Shown: positions 26,353 through 35,595 of the stretch, in pieces
How the letters are laid out: each line of letters starts with the position of its first letter
How positions within the stretch are numbered: the first letter of the stretch is position 1
Origin: Paraburkholderia tagetis
GTDB taxonomy: Bacteria; Pseudomonadota; Gammaproteobacteria; Burkholderiales; Burkholderiaceae
Direction: 5' to 3'
DNA: 64,000 nucleotides
Assembly (NCBI RefSeq): GCF_022213065.1
Contig: NZ_JAKLJA010000004.1
Coordinates: 62,001 to 126,000, forward strand
Program-made: the position numbers and the translations under genes
Notes under the pieces: model-generated
Told to the model about the DNA's origin: nothing
What the model saw: only the letters and a program-made list of their open reading frames with translations
Database searches by the model: none

Positions 26353-27279
26353 TTAGCGCGGCGCGGGATCCCCGCGTAACCATTCGATCAGTTGCGTAAT
26401 GACTGGCGTGATGGTCCGGCCATGGGGAACCACCACGAAATAGGCTTCGCTTGGCCGGAACGTCGCGAGATCGATCCGGACCAACTCTCCCGACTGGAGC
26501 AGATCATCGACCAGACGGTTCCACCCCAGAGCGACGCCTTGTCCATATCTCACCGCTTGTATCGCGTCAGTGTAGAGGCTGCACCGCAACACTTTGTTCA
26601 GCCGCGAAGGGCGGTATCCGATGGCCCGGAACCATTCATTCCAACCCATCCAGCCTTCGGAGGTGGCGTCCGATTCGACGAGCGCCATCCGGGCCAGGTC
26701 GTCGAGCGAGCCTGGTGTGCCGTATTCCCGCAGGAACGCCGGTGAGCACACGGGAAAGACTTCGACATCGAAGAGCAAGGTCGAGGTGCCATCCGGCCAT
26801 GTGCCATCGCCGTAGCGCACGGCGACGTCGACCTCGACGTGCCGAAGGTCGGCGGTGAACATGTCGGTGGTTAGCCGTAGCTGCAAAGGCGGATCGAGCT
26901 TCTTGAGCTTGGCGAGCCGTGGCAAGAGCCGGAATTGCGAAAACGCGGCGGTTGCCGCGAGCACCAGTTCACGTTGTTCGGTACCTGTCACCAGGCGATC
27001 GAACACGCCAGCGATCTTTTGCATGGACTCCGCGACGACCATATACAGCGCCTGCCCCTCACTGGTCAGATCGATCGAGCGATGCAGTCTGTGAAAGAGC
27101 CGAACGCCAAGGGTTTCTTCGAGGAACCTGACTTGTCGGCTTACGGCGGACTGGGTGACGCCCAATTCGCTTGCGGCGTAGGTGAAACTCCCGAGGCGAG
27201 CCACGGCCTCGAATTCGACAAGGGCAGTAAGCGAGGGAACGATCCGGCGATAGCCTTTCGTTGCTTTAGTGGTTTTCAT
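26353..27279 (-). CDS. LysR-family regulator, GcvA-like
   Basis: A 308-residue LysR protein. The helix-turn-helix lies at about residues 15-70 (LVEFEAVARLGSFTYAASEL, then GVTQSAVSRQVRFLEETLGV), a wording close to GcvA/AmpR-type activators, followed by the effector domain. It is divergent from the Rieske oxygenase gene (258-base gap) and upstream of, and co-directional with, the DddP-like gene. It could therefore control both directions. Confidence 0.9.
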   Translation of the reverse strand: MKTTKATKGYRRIVPSLTALVEFEAVARLGSFTYAASELGVTQSAVSRQVRFLEETLGVRLFHRLHRSIDLTSEGQALYMVVAESMQKIAGVFDRLVTGTEQRELVLAATAAFSQFRLLPRLAKLKKLDPPLQLRLTTDMFTADLRHVEVDVAVRYGDGTWPDGTSTLLFDVEVFPVCSPAFLREYGTPGSLDDLARMALVESDATSEGWMGWNEWFRAIGYRPSRLNKVLRCSLYTDAIQAVRYGQGVALGWNRLVDDLLQSGELVRIDLATFRPSEAYFVVVPHGRTITPVITQLIEWLRGDPAPR

Positions 27280-27537
27280 TCGCCATCACATCAGTCTACG
27301 GACAACTAAAGGGGTGAGCCCGCACGGTCTGTCACCGTTCGTTCGCCAGGGAAAACCCGCGCCTGCGCATGGGCCGCGAGGCGTGCTTTTGGGGCTAAGC
27401 CCCGAGCGCATTTTCGCATGATTTAAACGAATGTGAGTGAGCTTATAAAGCGCGTTGACGACACGTTTTGGTCGTCCAATACTCCAGCCATATCAGTGCC
27501 GCAAGCGCTATGAAACATTCCCTTTAAGAGGCCCACA

Positions 27538-28797
27538 ATGTCCGAAGTTCAGATTCAAACGCACCGCGAACTCATCGATAGCCGAAAGAAAGGACATGGC
27601 ATGCCCGGTCAATTGTTCGGGCGTCAGGACGTCTTCGAGAACGACGTCGACGTGTTCTTTCACAAGCTCTGGATTCTGGTCGGCGTGACGGCCGATATTC
27701 CTGAGCCGGGCGACGTTCACACGGTGGACATCGGCAAGGCGTCGGTCATCATCGTGCGTGACGACGACGAGAACGTACGTGCGTATCGCAACGTTTGCCG
27801 TCATCGTGGCTCGCGCATCATGAAGAAGGCGGGCAAAGCGAGCGTGGGCATGCTCGTATGTCCGTACCATCAGTGGACATACGACCTGGACGGCAGCCTC
27901 AAGCATTCGACGCATATGGGCAATGACTTCGACGCGAGCGGTCACAGTCTCATTCCTGTGCACGTCAAGACCGTGGGCGCGCATATCTTCGTTTGCCTTG
28001 CGGACGAACCGCCGGCCGACTTCGAGAAGCTCGAGACGACCATGGCCCCGCGTTTCGCGCCGTACGACCTGACGCGAACGAAAATCGCCCACGAGATGGA
28101 GATCATCGAAAACGGCAACTGGAAACTCGTGATGGAAAATAACCGCGAGTGCTATCACTGCGCGGGCACCCATCCGGAGTTGACCAATTCATTTCTCGCG
28201 GAAGACTTCGGCTTTTGCCCGGACGGGCAGAGCGAGGACGCGCTTCAGGGCTATGAGGACTACCTGAAGCGCAACGCACAATCCCGCGAGAACTGGGAAA
28301 AGGACGGCCTCGTGTGCGCCGCGTTCGAATCGCTCGACGAAAGCGTGGACACCAACTTTCGCACTCAGCGTCTCGTCATCGCCGGCGCAAATGAATCCCA
28401 GACCATGGACACGAAGGTGGCCTGCACGAAACTGCTGGGCGGTGTCGAGCGGCGCGATCTCGGGGACGTCCACATGTGGGGCCATCATTCATGGACCCAC
28501 GTAATGAGCGACCACGCGGTCATTGCCTACGCCTTGCCCCTTGCACCGGACAAGACGGTCGTGCGCACTGTCTGGCTGGTCCATGAGGACGCTGTCGAAG
28601 GCGTGGACTACGACCTGAAGAAGTTGACCGAAGTCTGGATCGCTACGACGAATCAGGATGCGGAGCTTGTCGCGAACACGCATGCGGGAACCCAGGATCC
28701 TGCCTATATTCCCGGACCCTACTCGAACTATACCGAGGCGCCTTTAGACCAGTTTGCACGCTGGTACGACGCCAAGCTCAAGGCACAAGGCGTTTGA
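27538..28797 (+). CDS. Rieske non-haem iron oxygenase, betaine demethylase type (GbcA/Stc2-like)
   Basis: A 419-residue terminal oxygenase. The Rieske [2Fe-2S] ligands are Cys87-X-His89 and Cys108-X2-His111 (VCRHRGS, LVCPYHQWTYDLDG). The mononuclear iron site is in the NNRECYHCAGTHPEL block with His207 and His212. This wording is typical of the group that N-demethylates quaternary amines: GbcA on glycine betaine, Stc2 on proline betaine. The reductase gene follows 7 bases after the stop. No choline or dimethylglycine genes are seen, while proline catabolism is, so proline betaine (stachydrine) is my preferred substrate; glycine betaine remains possible. Confidence 0.9.
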   Translation: MSEVQIQTHRELIDSRKKGHGMPGQLFGRQDVFENDVDVFFHKLWILVGVTADIPEPGDVHTVDIGKASVIIVRDDDENVRAYRNVCRHRGSRIMKKAGKASVGMLVCPYHQWTYDLDGSLKHSTHMGNDFDASGHSLIPVHVKTVGAHIFVCLADEPPADFEKLETTMAPRFAPYDLTRTKIAHEMEIIENGNWKLVMENNRECYHCAGTHPELTNSFLAEDFGFCPDGQSEDALQGYEDYLKRNAQSRENWEKDGLVCAAFESLDESVDTNFRTQRLVIAGANESQTMDTKVACTKLLGGVERRDLGDVHMWGHHSWTHVMSDHAVIAYALPLAPDKTVVRTVWLVHEDAVEGVDYDLKKLTEVWIATTNQDAELVANTHAGTQDPAYIPGPYSNYTEAPLDQFARWYDAKLKAQGV

Positions 28798-28804
28798 GGT
28801 TGTC

Positions 28805-29968
28805 ATGAACATAGCCGCAGATTCATGTTTCATTGGGCAGGGGCCGGACATGCTGGATCGCTTCAATAGTGCAAGTGCGTGGGAGCGCGCCGACGCGCAG
28901 TGGCCGAATCACGAGCAGCGCACGCTCATCTGCGCTCGCGTCTCCAACGAGACTCACGACGTTCGGACCTTCGTATTCCACACGCAGGATGGTCAGCTCT
29001 TCAGCTTCGAGCCGGGTCAGTTCATCACTGTGTCGGCCGAAATCGACGGCAAGGAGGTCAGCCGCTGCTACACGATTTCGTCGCCGCCCACGCGACCCTA
29101 TACGCTGTCCATTACGGTCAAGCGCACCCCGGGCGGCGTGATGTCGAACTGGCTGCACGAGAACATGAAGGCGGGCCTCGCACTCAAGGCTTTCGGTCCG
29201 TCGGGCGTGTTCACGCCCTCGTCGGGCCCGGCAGCCAAGAGCCTTTATCTTTCGGCGGGATCGGGCGTGACGCCGTTGATGTCGATGACGCGCGCGGCCC
29301 TCGATCTCGGTCCGAATCGCGATATCGTCTTCATCCATAGCGCGAGAACGCCGGAAGATATTATCTTCCGCAAGGAGCTTTCGACCCTGTGCGGTCTCTC
29401 GGACCCGCTGCGCGTGATTCACATCTGCGAAGCGCTCGGGAATGAGCCGGATTGGTCGGGTCCGGTAGGGCGTCTCAACCTGGACCTGTTGAAGGAACTC
29501 GTGCCCGATTTCCGCGACCGCGAAGTGTTCATTTGTGGTCCGGGCGGCTATATGGACGCTTCCAGAAAGATGCTTCTCGAGGGCGGGCATGACCCTGCCC
29601 GATATCATCAGGAGAGCTTCAATTTCGCGGAGACCGTCGAGTGCGCCGAAGAACCGGCGTCCACGACGGCCGACCAAACCGAACGTACCGAACGTAGCGA
29701 ACACACCGGATATACCGTGCGTCTCGCGCGCTCGGGCCGCGAATTCACGATGGACGGCACGCAGACGGTGCTCGTGGCCGCCCGAAAGGCCGGTGTACCG
29801 TTGCCCTCGTCGTGCAGTCAGGGCATCTGCGGAACCTGCAAGACCAAGGTGCTCGAAGGCAGCGTGGACATGAAGCACAACGGAGGAATTCGCCCGCGTG
29901 AAATCGAGAAGGGCATGCGGCTGATGTGCTGCAGCCGTCCCACTTCAGATCTCGTTCTTGATTTGTAA
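28805..29968 (+). CDS. ferredoxin-NAD(P) reductase partner of the Rieske oxygenase (GbcB-like)
   Basis: A 387-residue reductase feeding electrons to the Rieske oxygenase. FAD is bound by RCYTISSPP, NAD(P) by the SAGSGVTPLMS and CGPGGYM segments, and a C-terminal plant-type [2Fe-2S] ferredoxin by CSQGICGTCKTKV with a final CC near the end. A Thr/Glu/Arg-rich linker of about 30 residues, including TERTERSEHT, joins reductase and ferredoxin parts. ATG 28805 is preferred over the longer frame because that frame overlaps the oxygenase gene. Confidence 0.93.
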   Translation: MNIAADSCFIGQGPDMLDRFNSASAWERADAQWPNHEQRTLICARVSNETHDVRTFVFHTQDGQLFSFEPGQFITVSAEIDGKEVSRCYTISSPPTRPYTLSITVKRTPGGVMSNWLHENMKAGLALKAFGPSGVFTPSSGPAAKSLYLSAGSGVTPLMSMTRAALDLGPNRDIVFIHSARTPEDIIFRKELSTLCGLSDPLRVIHICEALGNEPDWSGPVGRLNLDLLKELVPDFRDREVFICGPGGYMDASRKMLLEGGHDPARYHQESFNFAETVECAEEPASTTADQTERTERSEHTGYTVRLARSGREFTMDGTQTVLVAARKAGVPLPSSCSQGICGTCKTKVLEGSVDMKHNGGIRPREIEKGMRLMCCSRPTSDLVLDL

Positions 29969-30401
29969 TATGGCCTTGCCCGCTATTTAATGCGTTGACG
30001 ATGTCGAGGCAGTGGTTGCTTTTAGTTGAGCGTCAACGATGTTTGACGGTACGTGACAAGCAGGCAGTGAGTCGGTGCAATTTTTAACTTGCGTGATCCT
30101 TCGCTTTACCGCCACGACGGCGTCGTCGCAAAAGATGGAGTTTGCTGCCGGCTCATTCCGGCAGCATCAATCGTCTTGCCGTCACCTCTTCCCGCCGGCT
30201 GCTGCTCGCATCGCTGCCCCGCGCCCGGCCATTTCCTTTCGGCTATTCAACTTGATCGTGCTTCTCGCCTCACGAGAGCAACGATAGGCCGCTAGCAAAT
30301 TTACATCGCAGCACTCCCGATCAGGATCGGCCATGACCCATCCAGCAGACAGTGCATGCGAGATCGATTGTTTGAATCGAACCACCAAGGAGACGTCCCC
30401 C
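29969..30401. other. intergenic region with two inverted repeats
   Basis: A 433-base stretch with no supported gene. It contains CGTCAA-N6-TTGACG at 30031-30048, which could be a regulator site, and a perfect 9-bp hairpin (TGCTGCCGG, six-base loop, CCGGCAGCA) at 30143-30166. The hairpin has no T-run, so it is not a classical terminator. Confidence 0.55.
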
Positions 30402-31754
30402 GTGTCAAAAACCATCGCAAACGGCGCTTCGCTACCGACCCACGGGTCGAGGAGCCTCTCCACGAAGCACCGCAGATTCCTTGCCAAGCTGACCCTGCTG
30501 ATATCCGGGGGCATGTTTATCGATGGCTTCATCCTGGGTAGCATCGGGATCGTCATGCCCGCCATCACGCATGATCTGGCTTTGTCCACAACCTGGCAGG
30601 GATTGATTGGGGCGTCGGCGCTGATTGGCATTTTTATCGGCGGACCTTTGGGCGGGTGGCTGGCCGACAAGGTGGGGCGCCGCCCGATGTTTACCGTCGA
30701 TCTGGCAATCTTTCTGGTCGGCTCCGTTGCGCAGTTTTTCGTGGTAGAGGCCTGGCAACTCTTTTTGGTGCGTGTGCTGATGGGTATTGCCATCGGCGCC
30801 GACTACTCGATTGGGTGGCCGTTGCTTGCGGAATTTTCGCCAGCGCGCCTGCGCGGAAAGCTGCTCGCGGTGCTAGAGCTTGCGTGGTACGTCGGATATT
30901 TGGTCTCCTATGCGTTGGGATGGGCCTTGACCGTCTCGTCGGCGACGGGATGGCACGTCATCCTCGGCCTGAGCACGCTGCCGACGGTCATCGTCTTCCT
31001 GATGCGGCTCGGCACGCCGGAATCGCCGCGCTGGCTGATTAGCCGAGGCCGGCATGCGGAAGCGAAGCGTGTGGCAGCCGAGCATATGACCCACGAAGAG
31101 CAGCGAGATCTGCATGCGCCCAGCAGCGTGGGGCGGCAAGGATTCGGGCGGCTCTTTTCCCGCGATTACCTGAAAGCGACCGTATTTGTTTCGACCTTTT
31201 GGGTCTGCAACGTGACGCCGTATTTCGCCATCGGCGCGTTTGCGCCCATCGTCTTGCGCCAATTGGGCCTCAAGGAAGGGCTCACCGGCGGCCTGGTGCT
31301 GAACGGCTTCGCGGTTCTTGGCACTGCGCTCTCGGTCATCTTGATCGAGCGTGTGGGGCGGCGCAAACTCGCGATTCCCCCGTTCTTCATCTCGACTGTC
31401 GCGTTGATTTGCGTGGCGCTGCTCTCACACGTTTCCACGACCGTGGTGATGGTTTGCTTCTTCACGTTCTCGCTCGTCAACGCGGTTTCTACCACGTTGT
31501 GCGGCGTCTACCCGGGCGAGGTGTTCCCGACGGAGATTCGCGGTATTGGCGTTGGCTTCGCTACTGCCGTTTCGCGAGTCGGCGCAGCGCTGGGGACGTT
31601 TCTCCTGCCCGTGGCAATGAGCTCGCTGGGCATCGCTTATACCATGCTCATTGCTGCTGCCATCTGCCTCGTGGGCGGTATCGTGTCCCAGGTTCTGGCG
31701 CCGGAGACGCGAGGGAAATTGCTGAGCGAGGCGTCGTCTCCAAGCGGGAATTAG
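30402..31754 (+). CDS. MFS transporter (sugar/metabolite:proton symporter type)
   Basis: A 450-residue, 12-helix major facilitator. GTG 30402 is chosen because AAGGAGA precedes it by eight bases; the frame is open further upstream. The loop 2-3 motif GGWLADKVGRRPMF and its C-half counterpart ERVGRRKLA are present, as are PESPRWL and the VFPTEIRGIGVG motif common in the sugar-porter/aromatic-acid symporter branches. The substrate is unknown. A possible weak terminator (ACGC...GCGTTTTT) follows near 31778. Confidence 0.9.
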   Translation: MSKTIANGASLPTHGSRSLSTKHRRFLAKLTLLISGGMFIDGFILGSIGIVMPAITHDLALSTTWQGLIGASALIGIFIGGPLGGWLADKVGRRPMFTVDLAIFLVGSVAQFFVVEAWQLFLVRVLMGIAIGADYSIGWPLLAEFSPARLRGKLLAVLELAWYVGYLVSYALGWALTVSSATGWHVILGLSTLPTVIVFLMRLGTPESPRWLISRGRHAEAKRVAAEHMTHEEQRDLHAPSSVGRQGFGRLFSRDYLKATVFVSTFWVCNVTPYFAIGAFAPIVLRQLGLKEGLTGGLVLNGFAVLGTALSVILIERVGRRKLAIPPFFISTVALICVALLSHVSTTVVMVCFFTFSLVNAVSTTLCGVYPGEVFPTEIRGIGVGFATAVSRVGAALGTFLLPVAMSSLGIAYTMLIAAAICLVGGIVSQVLAPETRGKLLSEASSPSGN

Positions 31755-31794
31755 AGCAGGGTAGGGGCTGAAATAGGACGCTGCAAGGGCGTTT

Positions 31795-31986
31795 TTGTCG
31801 GGCTACTGCTTGGGTCTTGCCCACGAAACGACGCGCACGGATCAGTCCTTTGCGTCCATGATCGAAGGTGTCATGACGCCAGGCGGCCTCAATGAGCAAT
31901 TGCACGCCGAGCTAACGCGTCGTGGAAGCTATGCGCACTACGAGGAAGCCCTCGACCGGGTTTTGATGCGGGTTGAAGGTCGCTGA
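31795..31986 (+). pseudogene. C-terminal fragment of a pyrroline-5-carboxylate-reductase-like gene
   Basis: The frame carries VMTPGGLNEQLHAELTRRGS and then EEALDRVLMR before the stop. TPGGLNEQ followed by a short helical tail is how one ProC-like reductase family ends. The NAD(P)-binding two thirds are missing: the upstream DNA is the MFS gene. I infer a deletion remnant. It may instead be a coincidental open frame, since only about 50 residues are informative. Confidence 0.5.
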
Positions 31987-32147
31987 CAGGTCGGTCGGCT
32001 CGTTTTCGAAGGGCATTCGCAAGGCAGTTTTGCGATACACGGCAACCGCAATGTGCTCAGCCGCGGGCACTGATGATCGCTTCGAACGCGCCGTCCCTAT
32101 GTCGGCGAGCCGTAGCGCTCACCAGTGGCTCGCGGCATGAGTCTTTG

Positions 32148-33521
32148 CTATTCGACCGATCTACTTATCTCGTTCCGCACGAACCAGGTTCGCTTCGCGC
32201 CGGCGAGCAGGCCGGTATAAGCGATCCACGATATGGCAAAGGAGGCCGGCGCGGAAAGCGACGCGAGAAAACCCGATGCGTTATTCAACGCGAGCCCGAC
32301 GAATGCGCCGGCGAACCAGGCCATCAAGCCGCCTGGATTGAACTGTGGTACGTGAGTATCGCGGCATTCGATATCGGTGCCGATAAGCTCGACGTAGCGT
32401 GCCGACATGATATGGGCCAGCGCGACGCCCACCCACGCGACAACGAAGATACCCTGCCAGGCGAGCGCCTGGAGGATCTTCGAGAAAATGTCGGCCATCA
32501 TCAGCACATAGACCACAGTGCCGACGACCAGGGCCCAGACAAACTTCGGCGCTTTCAGTCCCGCGACCTTCTGGAAGAAGGCCTGCATGTTGATGGTCGC
32601 GAGATAGTAGTTCGCCGTGTTGATTCGTGACTGCGTGACCCAGACGAACAGCAATCCCCAGATGCCCATCAATTTGAGCAATGCAAGCACGACGGAAACT
32701 TCGGATAACGGACCAAGTTCAGGAATGGTGCTGACAAGATAAATACCTGCCGCGCCGTTAACAAGGAAGGTGACCAGATAGAACGGCATGCCGAAATTGT
32801 ACCGGCCGTGATATCGCGAATCTTCCTTGCGCCCGAAGCGGGCGTAGTCGAATGTGAACATCATCAGCACCCACACGCCCATGTAATAGACGAAGCAGTG
32901 CCACCAGCCGTCGGCAGGTATTGCGCCCTTGGGGCCGAAATCCAGCCAGGATGCGTTGTAGCCGTATTCCCAGGTCGCAAGTCCCACGGCGGCCAGGAGT
33001 CCCAGCAGATAGAAGGGCAGCAGCACGCCGTTGAACTTGTCCAGCCAGTGTTGCACGCTGCCGAATACGAGCGGCACGCTATAGCAGACCACGATCAGCG
33101 CGGCCCACTTGTATGGCAGTGCGGGAAACAGATGATTGGCCGCAACCGCGATGACCGAGCCCTCGAATACCGCGTAATAAATGGCCGTCGCGAAGAAGAT
33201 CAACGTAGCGAGAGCGGCTCCTGCGCTTCCAAACAACACACGCGAGAAAAGCGCGACCGATAAACCCGTGCGAATGGCGTATCGGCTGATGACCATATTG
33301 ATGGCGCCATAAGACACAACCGAGAGCGCCATGCCGATCAAAGCGTTGCGTGCACCATAGTTCAGCGCGAGCGTTGCGCCGACCACGATGTAGAACACGG
33401 CGCTACATACTGCCCACCACGCCATTGTCAGCGCAAAGGGCGGCATTTTTGCGCTATCAGGAATGGCAACCGTCGAAAGATCGACGTCGCCCTCCGTGCT
33501 TTCCTGAGCCAGGTTGGCCAT
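32148..33521 (-). CDS. NCS1-family purine/pyrimidine/hydantoin-type permease
   Basis: A 457-residue membrane protein with about 12 hydrophobic segments and NCS1-type motifs near the N-terminus (MAWWAVCSAVFYIVVGATLA, then LNYGARNALIG). The start is ATG 33521 with AAGGAG seven bases before it; a longer frame is open upstream. It follows the 5-oxoprolinase operon in the same direction, behind a likely terminator. NCS1 members carry cytosine, allantoin, hydantoins or similar rings; 5-oxoproline uptake would fit the neighbours but is only inferred. Confidence 0.9.
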   Translation of the reverse strand: MANLAQESTEGDVDLSTVAIPDSAKMPPFALTMAWWAVCSAVFYIVVGATLALNYGARNALIGMALSVVSYGAINMVISRYAIRTGLSVALFSRVLFGSAGAALATLIFFATAIYYAVFEGSVIAVAANHLFPALPYKWAALIVVCYSVPLVFGSVQHWLDKFNGVLLPFYLLGLLAAVGLATWEYGYNASWLDFGPKGAIPADGWWHCFVYYMGVWVLMMFTFDYARFGRKEDSRYHGRYNFGMPFYLVTFLVNGAAGIYLVSTIPELGPLSEVSVVLALLKLMGIWGLLFVWVTQSRINTANYYLATINMQAFFQKVAGLKAPKFVWALVVGTVVYVLMMADIFSKILQALAWQGIFVVAWVGVALAHIMSARYVELIGTDIECRDTHVPQFNPGGLMAWFAGAFVGLALNNASGFLASLSAPASFAISWIAYTGLLAGAKRTWFVRNEISRSVE

Positions 33522-33679
33522 GATCTGCTCCTTGAGTCTGCATGTAGCGAAGGGCGTCCGTACCGCGGTGCGGTTCAACCCGCGGGGCTGCCGTGACGCC
33601 GGTCGGGCAGCCGATGCTGAAAAGAAGGTGCGAGCGCTCCCGCCGTGTGGCTCGAGGCCGCACGGAACGCGCGTCGCGA

Positions 33680-33720
33680 AAGGGAAAAGCGCGGGGGCGG
33701 CGCGGCTGCCGACCGCCCCT
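33680..33720 (-). terminator. probable terminator of the 5-oxoprolinase operon
   Basis: Minus strand: GGGGCGG, 12-base loop, CCGCCCC, then CGCGCTTTTCCCTTT. It sits 6 bases past pxpC. The T-run is interrupted, so some read-through into the permease gene may occur. Confidence 0.55.
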
Positions 33721-33725
33721 TGGCC

Positions 33726-34730
33726 TCAAACGGGTTGGCGCGCTAGCGCTTCGCGTAGCAAGGCAAGGCGATGCTGATACTCGCGGCGTGCAGCGAGTGC
33801 CTCACTCATGGTGACGCTCGTGAAGCGTGCGCGGTGGTTGGGCTGCATCTGGCCGATCAGGTCCATATCTGCACTGATCACCGTGCCGATCGTGGCGTAT
33901 CCGCCGCCCGACACCGCATCGCGATGCAGAATGATCGGCTCCAGCCCAGCCGGTACCTGGATTGAACCAATGGGATAACAGGCATCGACGATATTCGACG
34001 GATCCGCTCCCGCACCGAAAGGTTGTTCGCGATCCTTGAAGTGCAGCGGGCGTCCGTTTTTGTATCGATAGCCGATGCGGTCCGCTTCGGGTGCGACGGT
34101 CCATTCGTCCTCGAAGAACGTTTGTGCCGACTCGCTGGTGAGGCGGTAGTGATAAAGCCCCGTTAGCACGCGCAGTTCGACCGTTGTGTCGAGTTTCGCA
34201 CGCAAGGCCGCCGGCAGTTCGAGACCCTCGCTCAGCTTGGCGCGGGCCGTGCCCGTCGTGATGCGGTCTCCCTTTTGCAGCCGGCGACCGTCGAGACCAC
34301 CGATTGCGCCGAGCGTGTAGGTCGACCGGCTGCCCAGCACCGCTGGCACGTCGATCCCGCCGGCGATCGCCAGATACGCGCGTGCGCCACGTTTCACATA
34401 GTCGAACGTCAGCTTGCTCCCGGCGCGAATACGCAGCGCCGTATTGCCTGTGTACCCGACGCCGTCGATTTTCGGCGTCATTTCCGCGCCTGTTAGTGCG
34501 ACAAGCGCGTCCGAGTGGAACAACAGTTCGGGTCCCAGCAGCGTGAATTCGAGCACGGCCGCGTCTTGCGCATTACCTACGAGCAGGTTCGCTGCACGGG
34601 ACGAATATTGGTCGAGCGATCCAGAAGGCGGAATACCGACGTGATAGTAGCCCTGCCGTCCCGTGTCCTGCACCGAAGTGGCCAGTCCTGGCTTCAGGAC
34701 CTCGATTACATTGAGCGTATCAGTTGGCAT
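33726..34730 (-). CDS. pxpC: 5-oxoprolinase subunit C (biotin-dependent carboxyltransferase-fold)
   Basis: A 334-residue AHS2/KipA-family protein (KPGLATSVQDTGRQGYYHVG, then PPSGSLDQYSSRAANLLVGN). With PxpA and PxpB it forms the ATP-dependent enzyme opening 5-oxoproline to glutamate. ATG 34730 lies inside the last codons of pxpB (11-base overlap), so the two are translationally coupled. The same fold is the carboxyltransferase half of urea carboxylase, relevant because a biotin carboxylase and biotin carrier are in this operon. Confidence 0.93.
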   Translation of the reverse strand: MPTDTLNVIEVLKPGLATSVQDTGRQGYYHVGIPPSGSLDQYSSRAANLLVGNAQDAAVLEFTLLGPELLFHSDALVALTGAEMTPKIDGVGYTGNTALRIRAGSKLTFDYVKRGARAYLAIAGGIDVPAVLGSRSTYTLGAIGGLDGRRLQKGDRITTGTARAKLSEGLELPAALRAKLDTTVELRVLTGLYHYRLTSESAQTFFEDEWTVAPEADRIGYRYKNGRPLHFKDREQPFGAGADPSNIVDACYPIGSIQVPAGLEPIILHRDAVSGGGYATIGTVISADMDLIGQMQPNHRARFTSVTMSEALAARREYQHRLALLREALARQPV

Positions 34731-35595
34731 ACAGCACCTCGACGAGAGAACGGTTGTATTCGTTCGGGTCCCGAAGGAAAGCATCGAGCGAGAATTTCAC
34801 GGGCCGCACGCGTAGCGAGAAGGTGCCTGCCTCGACGGCAGCAACGGCCTCGTCATAGGCTGCGCGGTCGATCGGTTTGAACTTCACGATATCGCCGGGC
34901 TGGAAGAACACCATGAAGTCGCGCAAATAATCGAGACGCTGCGCGGGGTCGAAAATCGGCGCTGGCGTCACGCCGAACATCTGGTATCCCCCTGCGCCAC
35001 GTACCGAATAGATGCAACCGAAGCATCCGCCATGGCCGACCGTCAATTTCGGCGTATCGGTGCGCGGTCGCAGGTATTTGGGCACCTGAAGCTGATGGTC
35101 GCGCTCGACCATCTGGTACATGAAAGGGAGTCCCGCAACAAAGCCCACCATCGAAACGAACCACGGCGAGCCGGCATGTGCTGCAATGAATTCGTCGACG
35201 TCACGTTTGCCGTTGATGCGCGCCGCGTATTCCAGGTCCGTCGAAGACGGATCCTGGTGTCGCTCGCGAAAACGCATGAGCGTCTCGTGCGTCCAGGGAT
35301 CGCCGTAGAGCACCGGCACTTCGACAATGCGCGTGTCGATGTCGAGCGTGGCTTCGCCGACTTCGGTCTCGATGCTGCGCAGCAGCGCGACGAGTGCATC
35401 GGGGGCGATGACGTCCGGGTCATAACGCACCTGGTATGAGGCATTCGCCGGGCAAATCTCGGTTACGCCAGCCACGTTGCGGCGTTGAAGTTCGCGCGTG
35501 ATCGCCGTGCCCTTGAAGAACGCGTCGAGCGACATCTCCTCGCTGATCTCGGCGAATACGAATTCGTCGCCGCCAAATGTATAGCGTAGGGTCAT
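34720..35595 (-). CDS. pxpB: 5-oxoprolinase subunit B
   Basis: A 291-residue AHS1/KipI-family protein with the signatures GDPWTHETL, VAGLPFMYQM and GHGGCFGCIYSVRGAGGYQM. It partners PxpC. Its ATG overlaps the stop of the biotin carboxylase by four bases (ATGA), and its stop overlaps the pxpC start. Confidence 0.93.
   Translation of the reverse strand: MTLRYTFGGDEFVFAEISEEMSLDAFFKGTAITRELQRRNVAGVTEICPANASYQVRYDPDVIAPDALVALLRSIETEVGEATLDIDTRIVEVPVLYGDPWTHETLMRFRERHQDPSSTDLEYAARINGKRDVDEFIAAHAGSPWFVSMVGFVAGLPFMYQMVERDHQLQVPKYLRPRTDTPKLTVGHGGCFGCIYSVRGAGGYQMFGVTPAPIFDPAQRLDYLRDFMVFFQPGDIVKFKPIDRAAYDEAVAAVEAGTFSLRVRPVKFSLDAFLRDPNEYNRSLVEVLYAN

Noticed and set aside
27538..29968. Firm naming as gbcAB (glycine betaine)
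   Set aside because: GbcA and the proline-betaine enzyme Stc2 are too similar to separate by eye, and the local genes point to proline rather than dimethylglycine.
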